A DNA stretch of 64,000 nucleotides. It comes from Bacillus sp. cl95 (GTDB taxonomy: Bacteria; Bacillota; Bacilli; Bacillales; Cytobacillaceae). The stretch is taken from assembly GCF_900115925.1 (NCBI RefSeq), contig NZ_FOYF01000001.1:434001-498000 (forward strand). Direction: 5' to 3'. The notes beneath the pieces are model-generated. The model saw only the letters and a list, made by a program, of their open reading frames with translations, had not been told where the DNA came from and did not search any database. This document shows positions 1-10,156 of the stretch, piece after piece. Position numbers and translations under genes: made by a program. How positions within the stretch are numbered: position 1 is the first letter of the stretch; each line of letters starts with the position of its first letter.

Positions 1-1780
1 TCATACTCATTTGAGAGGATGATAACGCCTTTCCCTTAATGACACTTAACGGAAGGAAAGTTGCACGCCCATAACCATTTTGTTTTAAATATTGGATCGC
101 CGTTCTCCCATGCTGTTCTGACTCCACGACTACGTGCTGCAAAGCACCTCCAAGCGCTGTTTCAACGGCTACTTCATATTCTTTTGGCACATTGATAAGT
201 TCTGCAACTGCCCCTTCGATCCCCTGTAACTTACCATCTCTTGCCTTAAGTACTTCTTTTACACCTTGGAAAAAACCTGAATAATCCTCTTCCATTTCTT
301 CGAGCATTTCTTTTCGGGACTTTGACTGTTGTAAGAACTGGTATGCTTGGTATAGTGTTTTTTCTTGCTTTTGATAACTATTCTTTAAGTTTTCAAGCGC
401 TCTTTGATTCTCGCGGAATGTGTGTACTTGCTTATCGATTTCAGCTTGAATCTTTAAAATCCTAGCTTCAACATCTGCTTTCTTTTCAGAAGAGCGTTGT
501 CGATCGTCAATATACCTTACATTTTCTTCATCGAGTCTTGAAGATTTTCTCGACTGCTGTTCCATTTGTTGCTCAATGAACTTAAGCTCATTCTTCGCTC
601 CGGCTTGTTCATTTAAAACATCAATGTATTCGCTTTTTAAAGTCTCGATTTTCTCCTCAATGTTCTCAGAGAATAAAAGCAATTTACTTTGTTTTTCTTT
701 AAGGCTAGCTTGTAGTTGTTTGGCTTGGTCACGAAGGACAGTCACTGCTTCCTCTTGCTCGAGTTGCATTTTTTGCAATCTCTCCGTTTTAACAGTGAGT
801 TCTTCGATATTTTGTTCTAACTGCGCTTTATTTTGTGAAGCATTTTTCTTTCTTTCCTTCAGTACTTCTTTTCTGCCTTCAAGCTTTTCAAGCTCTTCAC
901 TAGCATAAAGGAGCACATTTTGAAGCTCACTGATGGACTCATCTAAGGCAGCCAAATGATCTCGAGCTTCCTCGATATTGGCTTCCTTCTTTTGTAAATG
1001 GGCGGACAATGCCAACTCATCATTTTGATGTTTTTCAAGTTGGGCAGATAGCTGCTCCCACTTTCCGTGAAGTTCTTCAATCTCGAAAACCGTCAAAGCG
1101 ACTTCGATTTTTTCAAGCTCTTCTTTCTTCTCTAAGAAATCCTTAGCGATAGAAGCTTGAATCTGCAAAGGTTCCACTTGTCCTTCAAGTTCATGCAGGA
1201 TATCACTTACACGGTTAAGGTTATCTTGTGCTTCCGTTAATTTCACTTCAGCTTTTTTCTTCCTATTTTTGTACTTCAACACTCCAGCAGCTTCTTCAAA
1301 AATCGTACGACGTTCTTCCGCCTTACTATTTAGGATTTCTTCGACTTTCCCTTGGCTAATTATGCTAAAAGCTTCTCGTCCCAATCCAGAATCCATGAAT
1401 AAATCTATGATGTCCTTAAGTCTGCATGGTTGTTTATTTATCAGAAATTCACTATCTCCTGAGCGGAAAACACGTCTAGTGACACTTACCTCATTGTAAT
1501 CAATTGCAAGTCCCTGATCCTCATTATCGAGTGTCAAAGTTACTTCAGCAAAATTTTGGGCACGTCTCGAGTCACTTCCTGCAAATATGATGTCTTCCAT
1601 CTTGGAACCACGCAATGATTTGGCTGATTGCTCCCCTAATACCCAGCGAATCGCATCAATGACGTTACTCTTCCCGCTCCCATTCGGTCCGACAACTGCC
1701 GTTACCCCCTGAACAAAATCGATACCAATCCGCTCAGCAAAGGATTTAAAGCCAACGACATCCAACCGTTTTAAATACAT
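1..1780 (-). CDS. smc: Chromosome partition protein SMC, 5' part (cut by window edge)
   Basis: About 593 N-terminal residues of SMC, the condensin ATPase that organises and segregates the chromosome. The C-terminal half lies outside the left edge. The product begins MYLKRLDVVGFKSFAERIGI and carries the Walker A motif GPNGSGKSNVIDAIRWVLGE near residue 33. A long Glu/Lys/Gln-rich coiled coil (roughly residues 165-500) follows, and then the start of the hinge. The ATG at 1778-1780 has the ribosome binding site TAGGAGGAAA a few bases upstream. It lies downstream of rnc on the same strand with a short gap, as in B. subtilis rncS-smc. Identification is very secure. Confidence 0.97.
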   Translation of the reverse strand, partial: MYLKRLDVVGFKSFAERIGIDFVQGVTAVVGPNGSGKSNVIDAIRWVLGEQSAKSLRGSKMEDIIFAGSDSRRAQNFAEVTLTLDNEDQGLAIDYNEVSVTRRVFRSGDSEFLINKQPCRLKDIIDLFMDSGLGREAFSIISQGKVEEILNSKAEERRTIFEEAAGVLKYKNRKKKAEVKLTEAQDNLNRVSDILHELEGQVEPLQIQASIAKDFLEKKEELEKIEVALTVFEIEELHGKWEQLSAQLEKHQNDELALSAHLQKKEANIEEARDHLAALDESISELQNVLLYASEELEKLEGRKEVLKERKKNASQNKAQLEQNIEELTVKTERLQKMQLEQEEAVTVLRDQAKQLQASLKEKQSKLLLFSENIEEKIETLKSEYIDVLNEQAGAKNELKFIEQQMEQQSRKSSRLDEENVRYIDDRQRSSEKKADVEARILKIQAEIDKQVHTFRENQRALENLKNSYQKQEKTLYQAYQFLQQSKSRKEMLEEMEEDYSGFFQGVKEVLKARDGKLQGIEGAVAELINVPKEYEVAVETALGGALQHVVVESEQHGRTAIQYLKQNGYGRATFLPLSVIKGKALSSSQMSM

Positions 1781-1832
1781 TGTAATTTCCTCCTAGCTGC
1801 CTGGTGAAATGATGAATGATGCCAGATTGGTT

Positions 1833-2576
1833 CTATTTCGTAGCAGATTTTAATTTCGTCAATGCCATTTGGGCAGCGTGTTGTTCTGCTTCTTTTTTTG
1901 ATTTTCCTGTACCCACTCCAAGTTCCTCACCGTTTAAAGAAACTTTGGAAACAAATTCTCGGTTATGGGCAGGTCCTTTTTCGAGCAAAACCTTATACTC
2001 AATTGCACCCGAGCCGTCTCTTTGCACTAACTCCTGAAGCTGACTCTTAAAATCCATCACATGAGAAAAAGCACCGGCATTAATTTTAGGGAAAACGACC
2101 ATATCCAGGAATGAAGTAACTACTTCGATTCCCTTATCTAAATAAAGTGCCCCTATAAAAGCCTCGAAGACATCCGCAAGCAATGCAGGTCTTTCACGTC
2201 CACCTGTCATTTCTTCCCCTTTACCAAGAAGAATTACTTTGCCAAATGACAGTTCATTAGCAAAACCTACTAGCGAAGGTTCACACACGATAGCTGCCCT
2301 AAGCTTTGTTAATTCTCCTTCACTCATATGGGGAAACTTCTTGAATAGGAACTGCGAAACAGTTAACTCCAGTACCGCGTCACCTAAAAATTCAAGTCTT
2401 TCGTTGTCTTCATACGGCTTTCTGCGATGCTCATTCACATAAGATGAATGGGTAAATGCTTGTTTTAATAATCTTTCATTGTCAAATTGAATTCCGATCA
2501 TCTTTTGAAAATCACTAAAAAGATTTTCTTTAGCGCGAATGTTGTAGACATCTCTTTCTTTTCCGTTTTTGCGCAT
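1833..2576 (-). CDS. rnc: Ribonuclease III
   Basis: A double-strand-specific endoribonuclease of 247 aa that processes rRNA and structured transcripts. The catalytic signature [13 protein letters not shown] lies at residues 58-70 and supplies the acidic Mg2+ ligands. A C-terminal double-stranded RNA binding domain starts near residue 175 ([15 protein letters not shown]) and ends with [16 protein letters not shown]. An AAGGTGGAGA ribosome binding site precedes the ATG. Length matches the Bacillus family (about 249 aa). It sits between acpP and smc; the acpP-rnc gap contains a hairpin that may partly end the upstream operon. Confidence 0.97.
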   Translation of the reverse strand: MRKNGKERDVYNIRAKENLFSDFQKMIGIQFDNERLLKQAFTHSSYVNEHRRKPYEDNERLEFLGDAVLELTVSQFLFKKFPHMSEGELTKLRAAIVCEPSLVGFANELSFGKVILLGKGEEMTGGRERPALLADVFEAFIGALYLDKGIEVVTSFLDMVVFPKINAGAFSHVMDFKSQLQELVQRDGSGAIEYKVLLEKGPAHNREFVSKVSLNGEELGVGTGKSKKEAEQHAAQMALTKLKSATK

Positions 2577-2632
2577 AAAGTCTCCACCTTGCTATTTATT
2601 TACACACATTGCTATTGATGAAAATACAGAAG

Positions 2633-2657
2633 AAAGCCCCGTTCAGAACGGAGCTTT
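2633..2657 (-). terminator. Hairpin terminator after acpP
   Basis: On the minus strand AAAGCTCCGTT pairs with AACGGGGCTTT around a CTG loop (one G-U pair), followed by the T-rich CTTTCTTCTG. It lies directly after the acpP stop and before rnc. The T tract is interrupted, so some read-through into rnc-smc is likely. Confidence 0.65.
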
Positions 2658-2672
2658 ACAGGAATCCAACGA

Positions 2673-2906
2673 TTACATTTTGCTATTTATGTAATTAACA
2701 GCGTCACCTACTGTGCCAATTTTCTCAGCATCATCGTCAGAGATTTCCATATCGAACTCATCTTCTAATTCCATTACTAATTCTACTACATCCAGGGAAT
2801 CAGCACCAAGATCTTCTTTAAAAGAAGCTTCAAGTGAAACTTGAGATTCTTCAACACCTAAACGATCAACAATGATCTTTGTTACGCGCTCTAATACTTC
2901 TGCCAT
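2673..2906 (-). CDS. acpP: Acyl carrier protein
   Basis: A 77-aa acidic carrier protein that holds growing fatty acyl chains on a 4'-phosphopantetheine arm. Attachment is at Ser37 in [24 protein letters not shown] nine bases further upstream opens the same frame but lies inside the Shine-Dalgarno sequence. I therefore start at the ATG at 2904-2906, which has GGAGGTGA at 2912-2919 and a 5-nt spacer and gives the normal family N-terminus [10 protein letters not shown]. It is the last gene of the fapR-plsX-fabD-fabG cluster and is closely similar to B. subtilis AcpA. Confidence 0.97.
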   Translation of the reverse strand: MAEVLERVTKIIVDRLGVEESQVSLEASFKEDLGADSLDVVELVMELEDEFDMEISDDDAEKIGTVGDAVNYINSKM

Positions 2907-2928
2907 GCTTGTCACCTCCCCTCAAGAT

Positions 2929-2934
2929 ATTATA
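2929..2934 (-). promoter_or_regulatory. Possible -10 box of an acpP promoter
   Basis: A perfect TATAAT (minus strand) lies 22 bases upstream of the acpP start codon in the fabG-acpP gap, but no good -35 is seen 16-18 bp further up. Extra acpP transcription would fit the high demand for carrier protein. Inference only. Confidence 0.4.
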
Positions 2935-2985
2935 GTGTATTTCATCAAAATAATAAATGAATAGCAAGTATTTTCAAAAGAAAAA

Positions 2986-3729
2986 TTACATGACCATGCC
3001 GCCATCGACATGAAGTGTCTGACCAGTCATGTATGAACTGTCATCAGAAGCAAGGAAAATTGTCAAATTAGCAATGTCCTTCGGCTCACCGAAACGGGCT
3101 AACGGAATTTGCTTCAACATTTCTGTCTTCACTTCTTCCGAAAGTTTATCAGTCATATCCGTCGTGATGAAACCTGGGGCGATAGCATTCACCGTAATAT
3201 TGCGTGAAGCAAGTTCTTTAGCGGCAGTCTTGGTAAATCCGATTACTCCAGCTTTGGCAGCAACATAATTTGCTTGACCAGGATTTCCGCTAACACCTAC
3301 GATAGATGCGATGTTGATAATACGTCCTTGACGCTGCTTCATCATTTGGCGAGTAACAGCTTTCGTACAAAGGAAAACACCTTTAAGATTAATGTTGATG
3401 ACATCGTCCCATTCTTCTTCTTTCATTCTCATCAACAAATTGTCTTTTGTTACTCCTGCATTGTTGACAAGTACATCTAGCTTCCCAAAACGATCGATTG
3501 TTTCTTTTACCATTGCTCCAACGGATTCAGCATTTGAAACATCACATCGAACAGCAAATGCATCGCGGCCCATTGCTTTTATTTCATCAACCGTTTCATT
3601 TGCTTTTGCTTCACTTCCAGAATAGTTGACAGCAACATTTGCACCTTGGCGTGCCATTTCAAGTGCGATCTCGCGACCAATTCCTCTAGATGCGCCAGTA
3701 ACTAGTACCGCTTTACCTTCAAGTCTCAT
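2986..3729 (-). CDS. fabG: 3-oxoacyl-[acyl-carrier-protein] reductase
   Basis: A 247-aa short-chain dehydrogenase that reduces 3-ketoacyl-ACP with NADPH in type II fatty acid synthesis. The Rossmann motif TGASRGIGR lies at residues 11-19, NNAGV near 89, and the catalytic Ser142, Tyr155 and Lys159 fall in [20 protein letters not shown]. The ATG overlaps the fabD stop codon by one base (TAATG), implying translational coupling. The C-terminus [10 protein letters not shown] is typical of the family. Confidence 0.97.
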   Translation of the reverse strand: MRLEGKAVLVTGASRGIGREIALEMARQGANVAVNYSGSEAKANETVDEIKAMGRDAFAVRCDVSNAESVGAMVKETIDRFGKLDVLVNNAGVTKDNLLMRMKEEEWDDVININLKGVFLCTKAVTRQMMKQRQGRIINIASIVGVSGNPGQANYVAAKAGVIGFTKTAAKELASRNITVNAIAPGFITTDMTDKLSEEVKTEMLKQIPLARFGEPKDIANLTIFLASDDSSYMTGQTLHVDGGMVM

Positions 3730-4673
3730 TATTTCTCCCCCTTTAATGCTTGCATTACGGCATTATAGCTTTCTTCATCAGAAACTGAGTATGTGTTAAC
3801 CGAACGGTCAATTTTTTTAACCAATCCTGATAAAACTTTACCAGCACCAATTTCAATAAATGTATCAACTCCGTCTGCAACCATGCGTGCAACACAATCT
3901 TCCCAAAGCACTGGGGAATACAATTGAGCTATTAGGTTGTCTTTTATGACATCCGGGGAAGACATTGGTTGTGCATTTACATTAGCGATGACCGGAATAG
4001 TGGCTTCTTGTATATTAATTCCATCAAGAACATCCTGTAATTTCTCTGCTGCAGGCTTCATGAGAGAAGAATGGAATGGACCGCTCACTTCTAAAGGAAT
4101 TGCTCTTTTTGCACCGGCTTCTTTCACTCTTTCTGATGCCATTTCAACACCTTTACGGCTTCCAGAAATGACAATTTGCCCTGGGCAATTCATATTAGCA
4201 AGCTGAACTGGATAACCATCTGCAGTAAGGTTAGCTGTTAAATCCTCAAGTGCTTGACGATCTCCACCTAAAACAGCTGCCATTGTTCCTTCACCGTTCG
4301 GTACAGCTTCCTCCATAAATTCCCCTCTTTTTCGGACAGCATACACACCATCCTCAAAAGATATCGCACCCGAAGCAACAAGAGCTGTATACTCTCCCAA
4401 ACTATGTCCTGCCAAATAATCAGCTTGGATTCCTGAATTCTTAAAAAGTTCGAGAATGGCAATGCTTGTTGTTAAAAGTGCAGGTTGTGCATTTTTTGTA
4501 AGTGTTAATTCTTCTTGAGGACCTTCAAATATAAGTTTTGTAAGTTCGTCTTTTAATTTTAGATCCGCTTTTTGAAAGATTTCATTCACAACCGAATGTG
4601 TCTCAGCTAAAGACTTCCCCATACCAACTGTTTGGGACCCTTGGCCTGGAAACAAAAATGCGATTTTCCCCAT
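3729..4673 (-). CDS. fabD: Malonyl-CoA:ACP transacylase
   Basis: A 314-aa transacylase that transfers malonyl from CoA to ACP, supplying the extender unit for fatty acid synthesis. The N-terminal motif [14 protein letters not shown] and the nucleophile motif GHSLGEY (Ser91) are present. The partner histidine is in SGPFHSSLM near residue 200. Its position between plsX and fabG, with overlapping or near-adjacent ends, shows membership in the FapR operon. Confidence 0.97.
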   Translation of the reverse strand: MGKIAFLFPGQGSQTVGMGKSLAETHSVVNEIFQKADLKLKDELTKLIFEGPQEELTLTKNAQPALLTTSIAILELFKNSGIQADYLAGHSLGEYTALVASGAISFEDGVYAVRKRGEFMEEAVPNGEGTMAAVLGGDRQALEDLTANLTADGYPVQLANMNCPGQIVISGSRKGVEMASERVKEAGAKRAIPLEVSGPFHSSLMKPAAEKLQDVLDGINIQEATIPVIANVNAQPMSSPDVIKDNLIAQLYSPVLWEDCVARMVADGVDTFIEIGAGKVLSGLVKKIDRSVNTYSVSDEESYNAVMQALKGEK

Positions 4674-4684
4674 TTTTACACCTC

Positions 4685-5692
4685 TTATTTAGATTGTGTT
4701 ACTTCAACCTTCGTTTCTTCAATCGTCGTTTTGATCAAACCAGATACATCATTCCCAACCATCTCTCGCGCTTGTCTGATCGCACTATATATTGCTTGGG
4801 CGTTTGATGATCCATGCGCCTTAATGACAGGAGCTTTTAAGCCAAACAAACCAGCCCCGCCATATTCTGAGTAATCCATTTTGGATTTCAATTGAACAAG
4901 ATCAGGCTTTAAAATGGCAGCTGCCACCTTGCTTTTTAAACTGCTAGTTAAAGCACCTTTAAGCATTTTAAAAACAGATAGCGCTGTTCCTTCCACTGTC
5001 TTTAAGACCATATTGCCCGTGAATCCATCTGTCACGACAACATCAGCAACGCCATCGAGTAAATCACGTGCTTCGACATTGCCAACAAAATTCAAGTTAG
5101 CTTGTTTAATAAGGTCAAATGCCTGTTTTGTTAACTCATTTCCCTTTTTCTCTTCCGTACCAATATTTAAGAGGCCAACACGTGGATTCGTTACCCCGCG
5201 CACCTTTTCACAATAAATGGATCCCATAATTGCATATTGCAATAAATGTTCAGGCTTTGCATCAACATTGGCACCTACGTCTAATAACAAAAATCCTTCT
5301 CCGCCTATTGTAGGAAGAGTTGGTGATAATGCAGGTCTGTCGATTCCTTCAATCCTTCCAACTACAAACAGCCCTGCGGCCATTAATGCTCCTGTATTTC
5401 CGGCTGATATACATGCATCCGCCAAGCCATCAGTAACGAGTTGTGCAGCAAGTACCATTGAGGCGTTCTTTTTTCGTCTTACAGCGCGAACAGGCTCGTC
5501 CGTCCCCAGAATGACTTCATCAGTATGATGAACTGTAATTCTTTCATCGTGATTCAAGTATTCTTTAATTTTTTTTTCATCCCCTACAAGGGTAATATGT
5601 ACATCTGGAAACGCGGCAACAGCCTTCATGGCACCTAGGACGATTTCCTTCGGAGCATGATCGCCTCCCATAGCGTCTATAGCCAATCTCAT
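4685..5692 (-). CDS. plsX: Phosphate acyltransferase PlsX
   Basis: Converts acyl-ACP to acyl-phosphate, the donor for PlsY in phosphatidic acid synthesis; a peripheral membrane enzyme. The diagnostic N-terminus [21 protein letters not shown] and the motifs [11 protein letters not shown] and [11 protein letters not shown] are visible. The frame opens 12 bases upstream (ATG at 5704). I prefer the ATG at 5692 because it gives the family N-terminus and leaves AAAGGATGAGAG as a ribosome binding site at useful distance (335 aa). It follows fapR and precedes fabD. Confidence 0.95.
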   Translation of the reverse strand: MRLAIDAMGGDHAPKEIVLGAMKAVAAFPDVHITLVGDEKKIKEYLNHDERITVHHTDEVILGTDEPVRAVRRKKNASMVLAAQLVTDGLADACISAGNTGALMAAGLFVVGRIEGIDRPALSPTLPTIGGEGFLLLDVGANVDAKPEHLLQYAIMGSIYCEKVRGVTNPRVGLLNIGTEEKKGNELTKQAFDLIKQANLNFVGNVEARDLLDGVADVVVTDGFTGNMVLKTVEGTALSVFKMLKGALTSSLKSKVAAAILKPDLVQLKSKMDYSEYGGAGLFGLKAPVIKAHGSSNAQAIYSAIRQAREMVGNDVSGLIKTTIEETKVEVTQSK

Positions 5693-5712
5693 GATCGCTC
5701 TCATCCTTTGAA

Positions 5713-6276
5713 TTAATTTTTGGAACGGTACATTTCAAATTCGCCCGAAAATACCAATTCACTATTTACATAGGAGTTCACTTCTACGAAAGTTCTAGCC
5801 AGTTCCACGTCGATTTTCACGACCTTTGCTTTCGCAATAACACGTTCATCCTGTTTTACTAATCGCTTAAACTGTATATTCGCTTTTGCCGTTAATGCCA
5901 ATTCATCATTAATAACCGCAACGGCAAGTGAATTTGCCTGAGCAAAAACGTGATGCCCTCTGGCAATCTTGTTTCTTTTAAAAACGTGCTCTTCCTTCAC
6001 ATCAAAGATCGAAATCGCACTATCATCAAGTTCTATATCTATTATTTCACCAATGATTTCATCAATGGGCAATGATCTGACTTCATCATCAAATTTCTTT
6101 TCAGCCACACTCTTTATCCGCTCACGCAACTCAGGAATCGAGAGCTCAAGACGGTCCAGCCTGATCGTTTGGACGCTGACCGAAAATTTCTCTGATAACT
6201 CTTCATCAGTAATGAATGGATTTTCTTTTATTGTAGTAATTAATAATTGCTGTCTATCACGTTTATTACGTTTCAT
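5713..6276 (-). CDS. fapR: Fatty acid and phospholipid biosynthesis repressor FapR
   Basis: A transcription factor of about 187 aa that represses fatty acid and phospholipid genes and is released by malonyl-CoA. An N-terminal DeoR-like helix-turn-helix ([20 protein letters not shown] and onward, residues about 20-45) is joined by a linker to a thioesterase-like hot-dog domain with [15 protein letters not shown] that binds malonyl-CoA. A GTG three codons upstream is open, but the ATG at 6274-6276 gives the family start [10 protein letters not shown]. The gene carries its own operator (6297-6313) and leads the plsX-fabD-fabG-acpP operon, so it is autoregulated. Confidence 0.97.
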   Translation of the reverse strand: MKRNKRDRQQLLITTIKENPFITDEELSEKFSVSVQTIRLDRLELSIPELRERIKSVAEKKFDDEVRSLPIDEIIGEIIDIELDDSAISIFDVKEEHVFKRNKIARGHHVFAQANSLAVAVINDELALTAKANIQFKRLVKQDERVIAKAKVVKIDVELARTFVEVNSYVNSELVFSGEFEMYRSKN

Positions 6277-6296
6277 GTTCAACACCGTCCACGATC

Positions 6297-6346
6297 TTAT
6301 GACTAGGTACTAATAGTAGTATAAAATTTAAAAAAGCAGATTGCAA
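6297..6346 (-). promoter_or_regulatory. fapR operon promoter with FapR operator
   Basis: Minus-strand -35 TTGCAA (6341-6346) and -10 TATACT (6318-6323) are separated by exactly 17 bp. Immediately downstream, overlapping the expected start of transcription, is TTAGTACCTAGTCATAA (6297-6313), which matches the known FapR box (TTAGTACCT plus an inverted half). The arrangement predicts feedback repression of the operon that is lifted when malonyl-CoA rises. Confidence 0.9.
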
Positions 6347-6417
6347 GAAATAGTTTCATTTGCTGCAACCCGCTTTTTCCCAAGAAAGAAAAGTATGGAA
6401 TTGTTAGAAAGTACCGA

Positions 6418-8466
6418 CTAATCCAACTTTTCACCACTCAACACACCTGACAAAGCAAGGCTGTTTCGAAGTGCTTTATATTCAGGGGATTCCCAGAAAG
6501 CTATCGACTCAATCAGTATACTTGCATCATTTCTAGCCGTTTCCAAAGCCCGATAATCATGAACCATATCGGCAACTTTGAATTCAGGCATTCCACTCTG
6601 TTTTCTTCCGAAAAAGTCACCAGGACCCCTAAGTTCAAGATCTTTCTCACTGACTACGAAACCGTCATTTGTTTCACTCATGATTCTCATTCTTTCTTTG
6701 CCGACTTCTGTTTTCGGATCCGCAAGCAAGATGCAATAGGATTGTTCACTGCCCCTGCCGACACGACCGCGTAGCTGGTGAAGCTGAGATAACCCAAATC
6801 TTTCAGCATCGTAGATTACCATCATCGTCGCATTCGGAACGTTAACCCCTACCTCAACGACTGTTGTAGAAACAAGGACTTGAACGTCGTTAACACTAAA
6901 ACTTCTCATAACGTCTTCCTTTTCATCAGAAGTAAGCCTTCCGTGCATGAGGCCGACCTTATAACGGTTTTGGAAATACTGTGTGAGCACACTGTGTACG
7001 TCTATTGCGTTTTGCACATCCAGCTTTTCAGACTCTTCAATCAGAGGACAGATTACGTAAGCTTGGCGTCCTTTTGTGAGTTCTTTTTCCATAAAGGACA
7101 AAACACGTTCGAGCATTTCCTGTTTAGCCCAGTAAGTTTCAATGGTTTTTCTTCCTGCCGGCATCTCATCAATAATGGATACATCCATTTCACCAAAGAC
7201 AGTAATGGCAAGTGTGCGTGGGATCGGAGTAGCTGTCATGAATAGGACATCGGGATTTTCCCCTTTTTCACGAAGTATCTTCCTTTGCCCAACACCAAAT
7301 CGATGTTGCTCATCGGTAATAACAAGTCCCAATTTCTTAAAGACAACCTCGTCTTGAATCAAGGCATGGGTTCCAATGAGTACGTCGATTTCTCCATTTG
7401 CAAGGTCGAAAAGAATGGCTTTTCGCGTTTTCCCTTTGACAGAGCTCGTCAACAGTTCACAACGTACTTCAAAGGGCTCTAGGAGCTGCTTTAATGATGC
7501 TGCATGCTGCTCAGCGAGAATTTCTGTTGGAACCATCAATGCACCTTGATAACCACCGAGAATCGAAGCATATAAGCTGATGGCAGCGACGACTGTTTTT
7601 CCAGAGCCTACGTCTCCCTGTAAAAGACGATTCATTCTGAATGGGGAAATCATATCTTTCAGAATCTCGTCCACTACCCTACTCTGAGCATTGGTTAAAG
7701 GAAAGGGAAGACTACCAATGAAATGTTCTAGTTTTTCTTGACTGAAGTCATGCTTTATTCCAGGCGATTGTTCACGTTCAAATTTACGTAGGGCTTGCAT
7801 CCTCAACTGAAATTGCAAAAACTCTTCGTAAACAAACCTTCGGCGCGCTTGTTTAACATCTTCTTGATTCGCAGGAAAATGCATGGTTTCCATTGCGTCT
7901 TTGCGGTTCATCAACTTATATTTCGCAAGAAGTGAAGCTGGAAGGGTTTCATCAATGAACTCTCCAAATTGATTGAAAGCGCCGAGAATATATTTCCGAA
8001 TCGCCTTCATTGTGAGGTTGCCCCTTAGATGATAGACAGGTTCAAACTCTTTTTCTTGTGCAGCAGGACCCACTTTCATTTCATTGGCCGTAATCAACTG
8101 ACGATGTTGATCCCATTTCCCAGTCACCGTGATTGTTTCGTTTATAGCTAATTTTGATTTTATATAAGGCTGGTTAAAAAAGGTAACCTGAATAAGATAA
8201 CGATCTACGAGGAGTCTGACAGTTAATCGTGAACGTTTCTTACCAAAAAAGACAAGAGAAGGCTCACTATGAACCTTCCCCTCCACCGTCACCTTTTCAT
8301 CATGTTTTACTTCAGCTAAATCGCGAAGTCGATAGTCTTCGTATCGATATGGGAAGTACTCAAGCAAGTCTGCAATGGTTAAAATATTCGATTCAGCCAG
8401 TACTTCGGCTGACTCTTTACCAATACCTTTTATTGCAATTACTGACTCATTTAAATTAGGATTCAC
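6418..8466 (-). CDS. recG: ATP-dependent DNA helicase RecG
   Basis: A 682-aa superfamily 2 helicase that remodels stalled replication forks and branched recombination intermediates. An N-terminal wedge/OB domain (IKGIGKESAEVLAE and TVEGKVHSEPSLVF) precedes motif I LLQGDVGSGKTVVAA, the DEQH box (VITDEQHRFGVGQR), TATPIPRTLAI and the motif VI region QLHQLRGRVGRG. The start is a GTG (8464-8466) overlapping the sdaAA end by 11 bases, with no strong ribosome binding site of its own. Translational coupling is likely. Length equals the B. subtilis protein. Confidence 0.96.
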   Translation of the reverse strand: MNPNLNESVIAIKGIGKESAEVLAESNILTIADLLEYFPYRYEDYRLRDLAEVKHDEKVTVEGKVHSEPSLVFFGKKRSRLTVRLLVDRYLIQVTFFNQPYIKSKLAINETITVTGKWDQHRQLITANEMKVGPAAQEKEFEPVYHLRGNLTMKAIRKYILGAFNQFGEFIDETLPASLLAKYKLMNRKDAMETMHFPANQEDVKQARRRFVYEEFLQFQLRMQALRKFEREQSPGIKHDFSQEKLEHFIGSLPFPLTNAQSRVVDEILKDMISPFRMNRLLQGDVGSGKTVVAAISLYASILGGYQGALMVPTEILAEQHAASLKQLLEPFEVRCELLTSSVKGKTRKAILFDLANGEIDVLIGTHALIQDEVVFKKLGLVITDEQHRFGVGQRKILREKGENPDVLFMTATPIPRTLAITVFGEMDVSIIDEMPAGRKTIETYWAKQEMLERVLSFMEKELTKGRQAYVICPLIEESEKLDVQNAIDVHSVLTQYFQNRYKVGLMHGRLTSDEKEDVMRSFSVNDVQVLVSTTVVEVGVNVPNATMMVIYDAERFGLSQLHQLRGRVGRGSEQSYCILLADPKTEVGKERMRIMSETNDGFVVSEKDLELRGPGDFFGRKQSGMPEFKVADMVHDYRALETARNDASILIESIAFWESPEYKALRNSLALSGVLSGEKLD

Positions 8467-9346
8467 GTTTCTGAAGCGGAATACCGAAAATCTTGGCTTC
8501 TAGTTCACGCCCAGTCGGTGTTGCCGCCAACCCTCCTTGTGCAGTTTCTTTTAGCGCTGTAGGCATCGATAGACCTATCTTATACATCGCTTCAATTACT
8601 TCATCACAAGGAATACGGCTAGTAATACCTGCAAGAGCCATATCTGCGGCAACCATTGCATTGGCAGCGCCCATCGCATTTCTCTTTACACAAGGAACTT
8701 CCACAAGTCCTGCTACTGGATCACAGACGAGTCCAAGCATATTCTTAAGGGTGATTGCCATCGCCTCCGCACATTGTTCAGGTGTGCCCCCAGCCATTTC
8801 CACAATTGCTGCTGCTGCCATACCAGCCGCTGAACCTACTTCAGCTTGACAACCTCCTGCAGCTCCAGAAATGGAAGCATTATTAGCAACAACAAAACCG
8901 AATGCTCCTGCTGTAAACAAGAAGGCAATTTTCTCTTCCCTTGTAGGATTTAGCTTGCTTTGAACAGCAAACAAAGTCCCTGGAACAACCCCAGCCGAAC
9001 CTGCAGTCGGAGTTGCACAAATTGTCCCCATTGCGGCATTTACTTCATTTGTCGCTACGGCTTTAGAAACCGCATCCAAGATTGTTTCCCCTGATAGAAA
9101 CTTCCCTTTTTCAATATATTTCTGTAAAAGAACAGCATCTCCGCCCGTTAAGCCAGAATGAGACTTAACTCCTTTTAAACCACGTTCGACTGCCTGTTCC
9201 ATAATCTCAAGATTCTTTTCCATCAGTGAAAGAACTTCTTCTTTAGATCTACCTGTAACGGCCATTTCCTGTTCGATCATCAATGTAGATATTTTCTTAT
9301 TCTGGCTATTCGCCAATTCCACTAATTCAGCAACATTGCGAAACAC
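8456..9346 (-). CDS. sdaAA: L-serine dehydratase, iron-sulfur, alpha subunit
   Basis: A 296-aa alpha subunit of the two-chain [4Fe-4S] L-serine dehydratase, which deaminates serine to pyruvate and ammonia. Cluster-ligand cysteines are visible in ICATPTAGSAGVVPGT, GAAGGCQAEVGSAAGMAAAA and LGLVCDPVAGLVEVPCVKRN. It lies directly downstream of the beta subunit gene (23-bp gap), so the two chains are co-expressed. The 3' end overlaps recG. Confidence 0.95.
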   Translation of the reverse strand: MFRNVAELVELANSQNKKISTLMIEQEMAVTGRSKEEVLSLMEKNLEIMEQAVERGLKGVKSHSGLTGGDAVLLQKYIEKGKFLSGETILDAVSKAVATNEVNAAMGTICATPTAGSAGVVPGTLFAVQSKLNPTREEKIAFLFTAGAFGFVVANNASISGAAGGCQAEVGSAAGMAAAAIVEMAGGTPEQCAEAMAITLKNMLGLVCDPVAGLVEVPCVKRNAMGAANAMVAADMALAGITSRIPCDEVIEAMYKIGLSMPTALKETAQGGLAATPTGRELEAKIFGIPLQKRES

Positions 9347-9369
9347 TTTCTTCCCCCCTTAAAATGTCC

Positions 9370-10032
9370 TTAATCAACAATTTTGGTTACTTTTAAAATG
9401 TGAGGCAGTTTTTCAATTTCATGTAATACTTTATCGTCAATATTTGTATCCACTTCAATGGTCATCAAGGCAAGTTTTCCTTTTTCTTTTCGGGAAACTT
9501 CCATGTGACCGATGTTAAGTTCATGTTTGGCCAGAATGTTGGATACACCCGCAATCGCACCAAAGCGGTCATTATGGACAACAAGTATAGCCGGATGGTG
9601 TCCTGAAAGCTTTAATTCGAAACCATTCAATTCAGTTATTTCAATCTTGCCACCGCCAATAGAAATACCAACAAGCTCTAGTTCACCTTGGTCATCACCG
9701 ATTTGTACCCTTGCTGTATTGGGATGATCTGTCAAAGCTTCTTCCTCAATAAATCGAATCTTGATACTTTTGCTTTTGGCAATGTCTATCGACTCAATAA
9801 TGCGCTCGTCAAAAGTATCGAAGTCCAGAATTCCGCCGATAATAGCCACGTCGGTGCCATGCCCTTTATAAGTCTTAGCAAATGAACCATATAAGGAGAT
9901 ATTCACCCATTTCGGTTCTCGTCCAAATAAACTTCTAGCCACCCGACCAATCCTTGCAGCTCCAGCTGTATGAGAACTGGATGGGCCAATCATGATAGGT
10001 CCGATAATATCAAATACACTTTTATATTTCAC
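9370..10032 (-). CDS. sdaAB: L-serine dehydratase, iron-sulfur, beta subunit
   Basis: A 220-aa beta subunit. The N-terminal half has the conserved GPIMIGPSSSHTAGAARIGR signature. The C-terminal 75 residues form an ACT domain (HDRFGAIAGVSNILAKHELN, then LALMTIEVDTNID), a small-ligand sensing fold. A GGGGGAGAAAG ribosome binding site precedes the ATG. It is separated from fakA by a strong terminator, so transcription probably restarts here. A 7-bp stem hairpin (10079-10100, CAAGCAC/GTGCTTG) lies in its leader. Confidence 0.95.
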   Translation of the reverse strand: MKYKSVFDIIGPIMIGPSSSHTAGAARIGRVARSLFGREPKWVNISLYGSFAKTYKGHGTDVAIIGGILDFDTFDERIIESIDIAKSKSIKIRFIEEEALTDHPNTARVQIGDDQGELELVGISIGGGKIEITELNGFELKLSGHHPAILVVHNDRFGAIAGVSNILAKHELNIGHMEVSRKEKGKLALMTIEVDTNIDDKVLHEIEKLPHILKVTKIVD

Positions 10033-10113
10033 AGCTTTCTCCCCCTAACGGAAATCAACTCTGCTTTCAAGAATAGCACAAGCACCTTAGTATGTGCTTG
10101 AGCCAGTCATTCG

Positions 10114-10147
10114 AAAAAAAATAGAAGGGTTATCCCCCTTCTATTTT
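10114..10147 (-). terminator. Rho-independent terminator after fakA
   Basis: On the minus strand AAAATAGAAGGG pairs perfectly with CCCTTCTATTTT around a 6-nt loop, and is followed by a run of T. It lies 10 bases past the fakA stop and divides the yloU-fakA unit from sdaAB. Confidence 0.9.
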
Positions 10148-10156
10148 ATATGACGA

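Noticed and set aside
10079-10100. CAAGCAC/GTGCTTG hairpin in the sdaAB leader as a riboswitch
   Set aside because: A single 7-bp stem without conserved riboswitch sequence; could be chance, so it is mentioned only under sdaAB.
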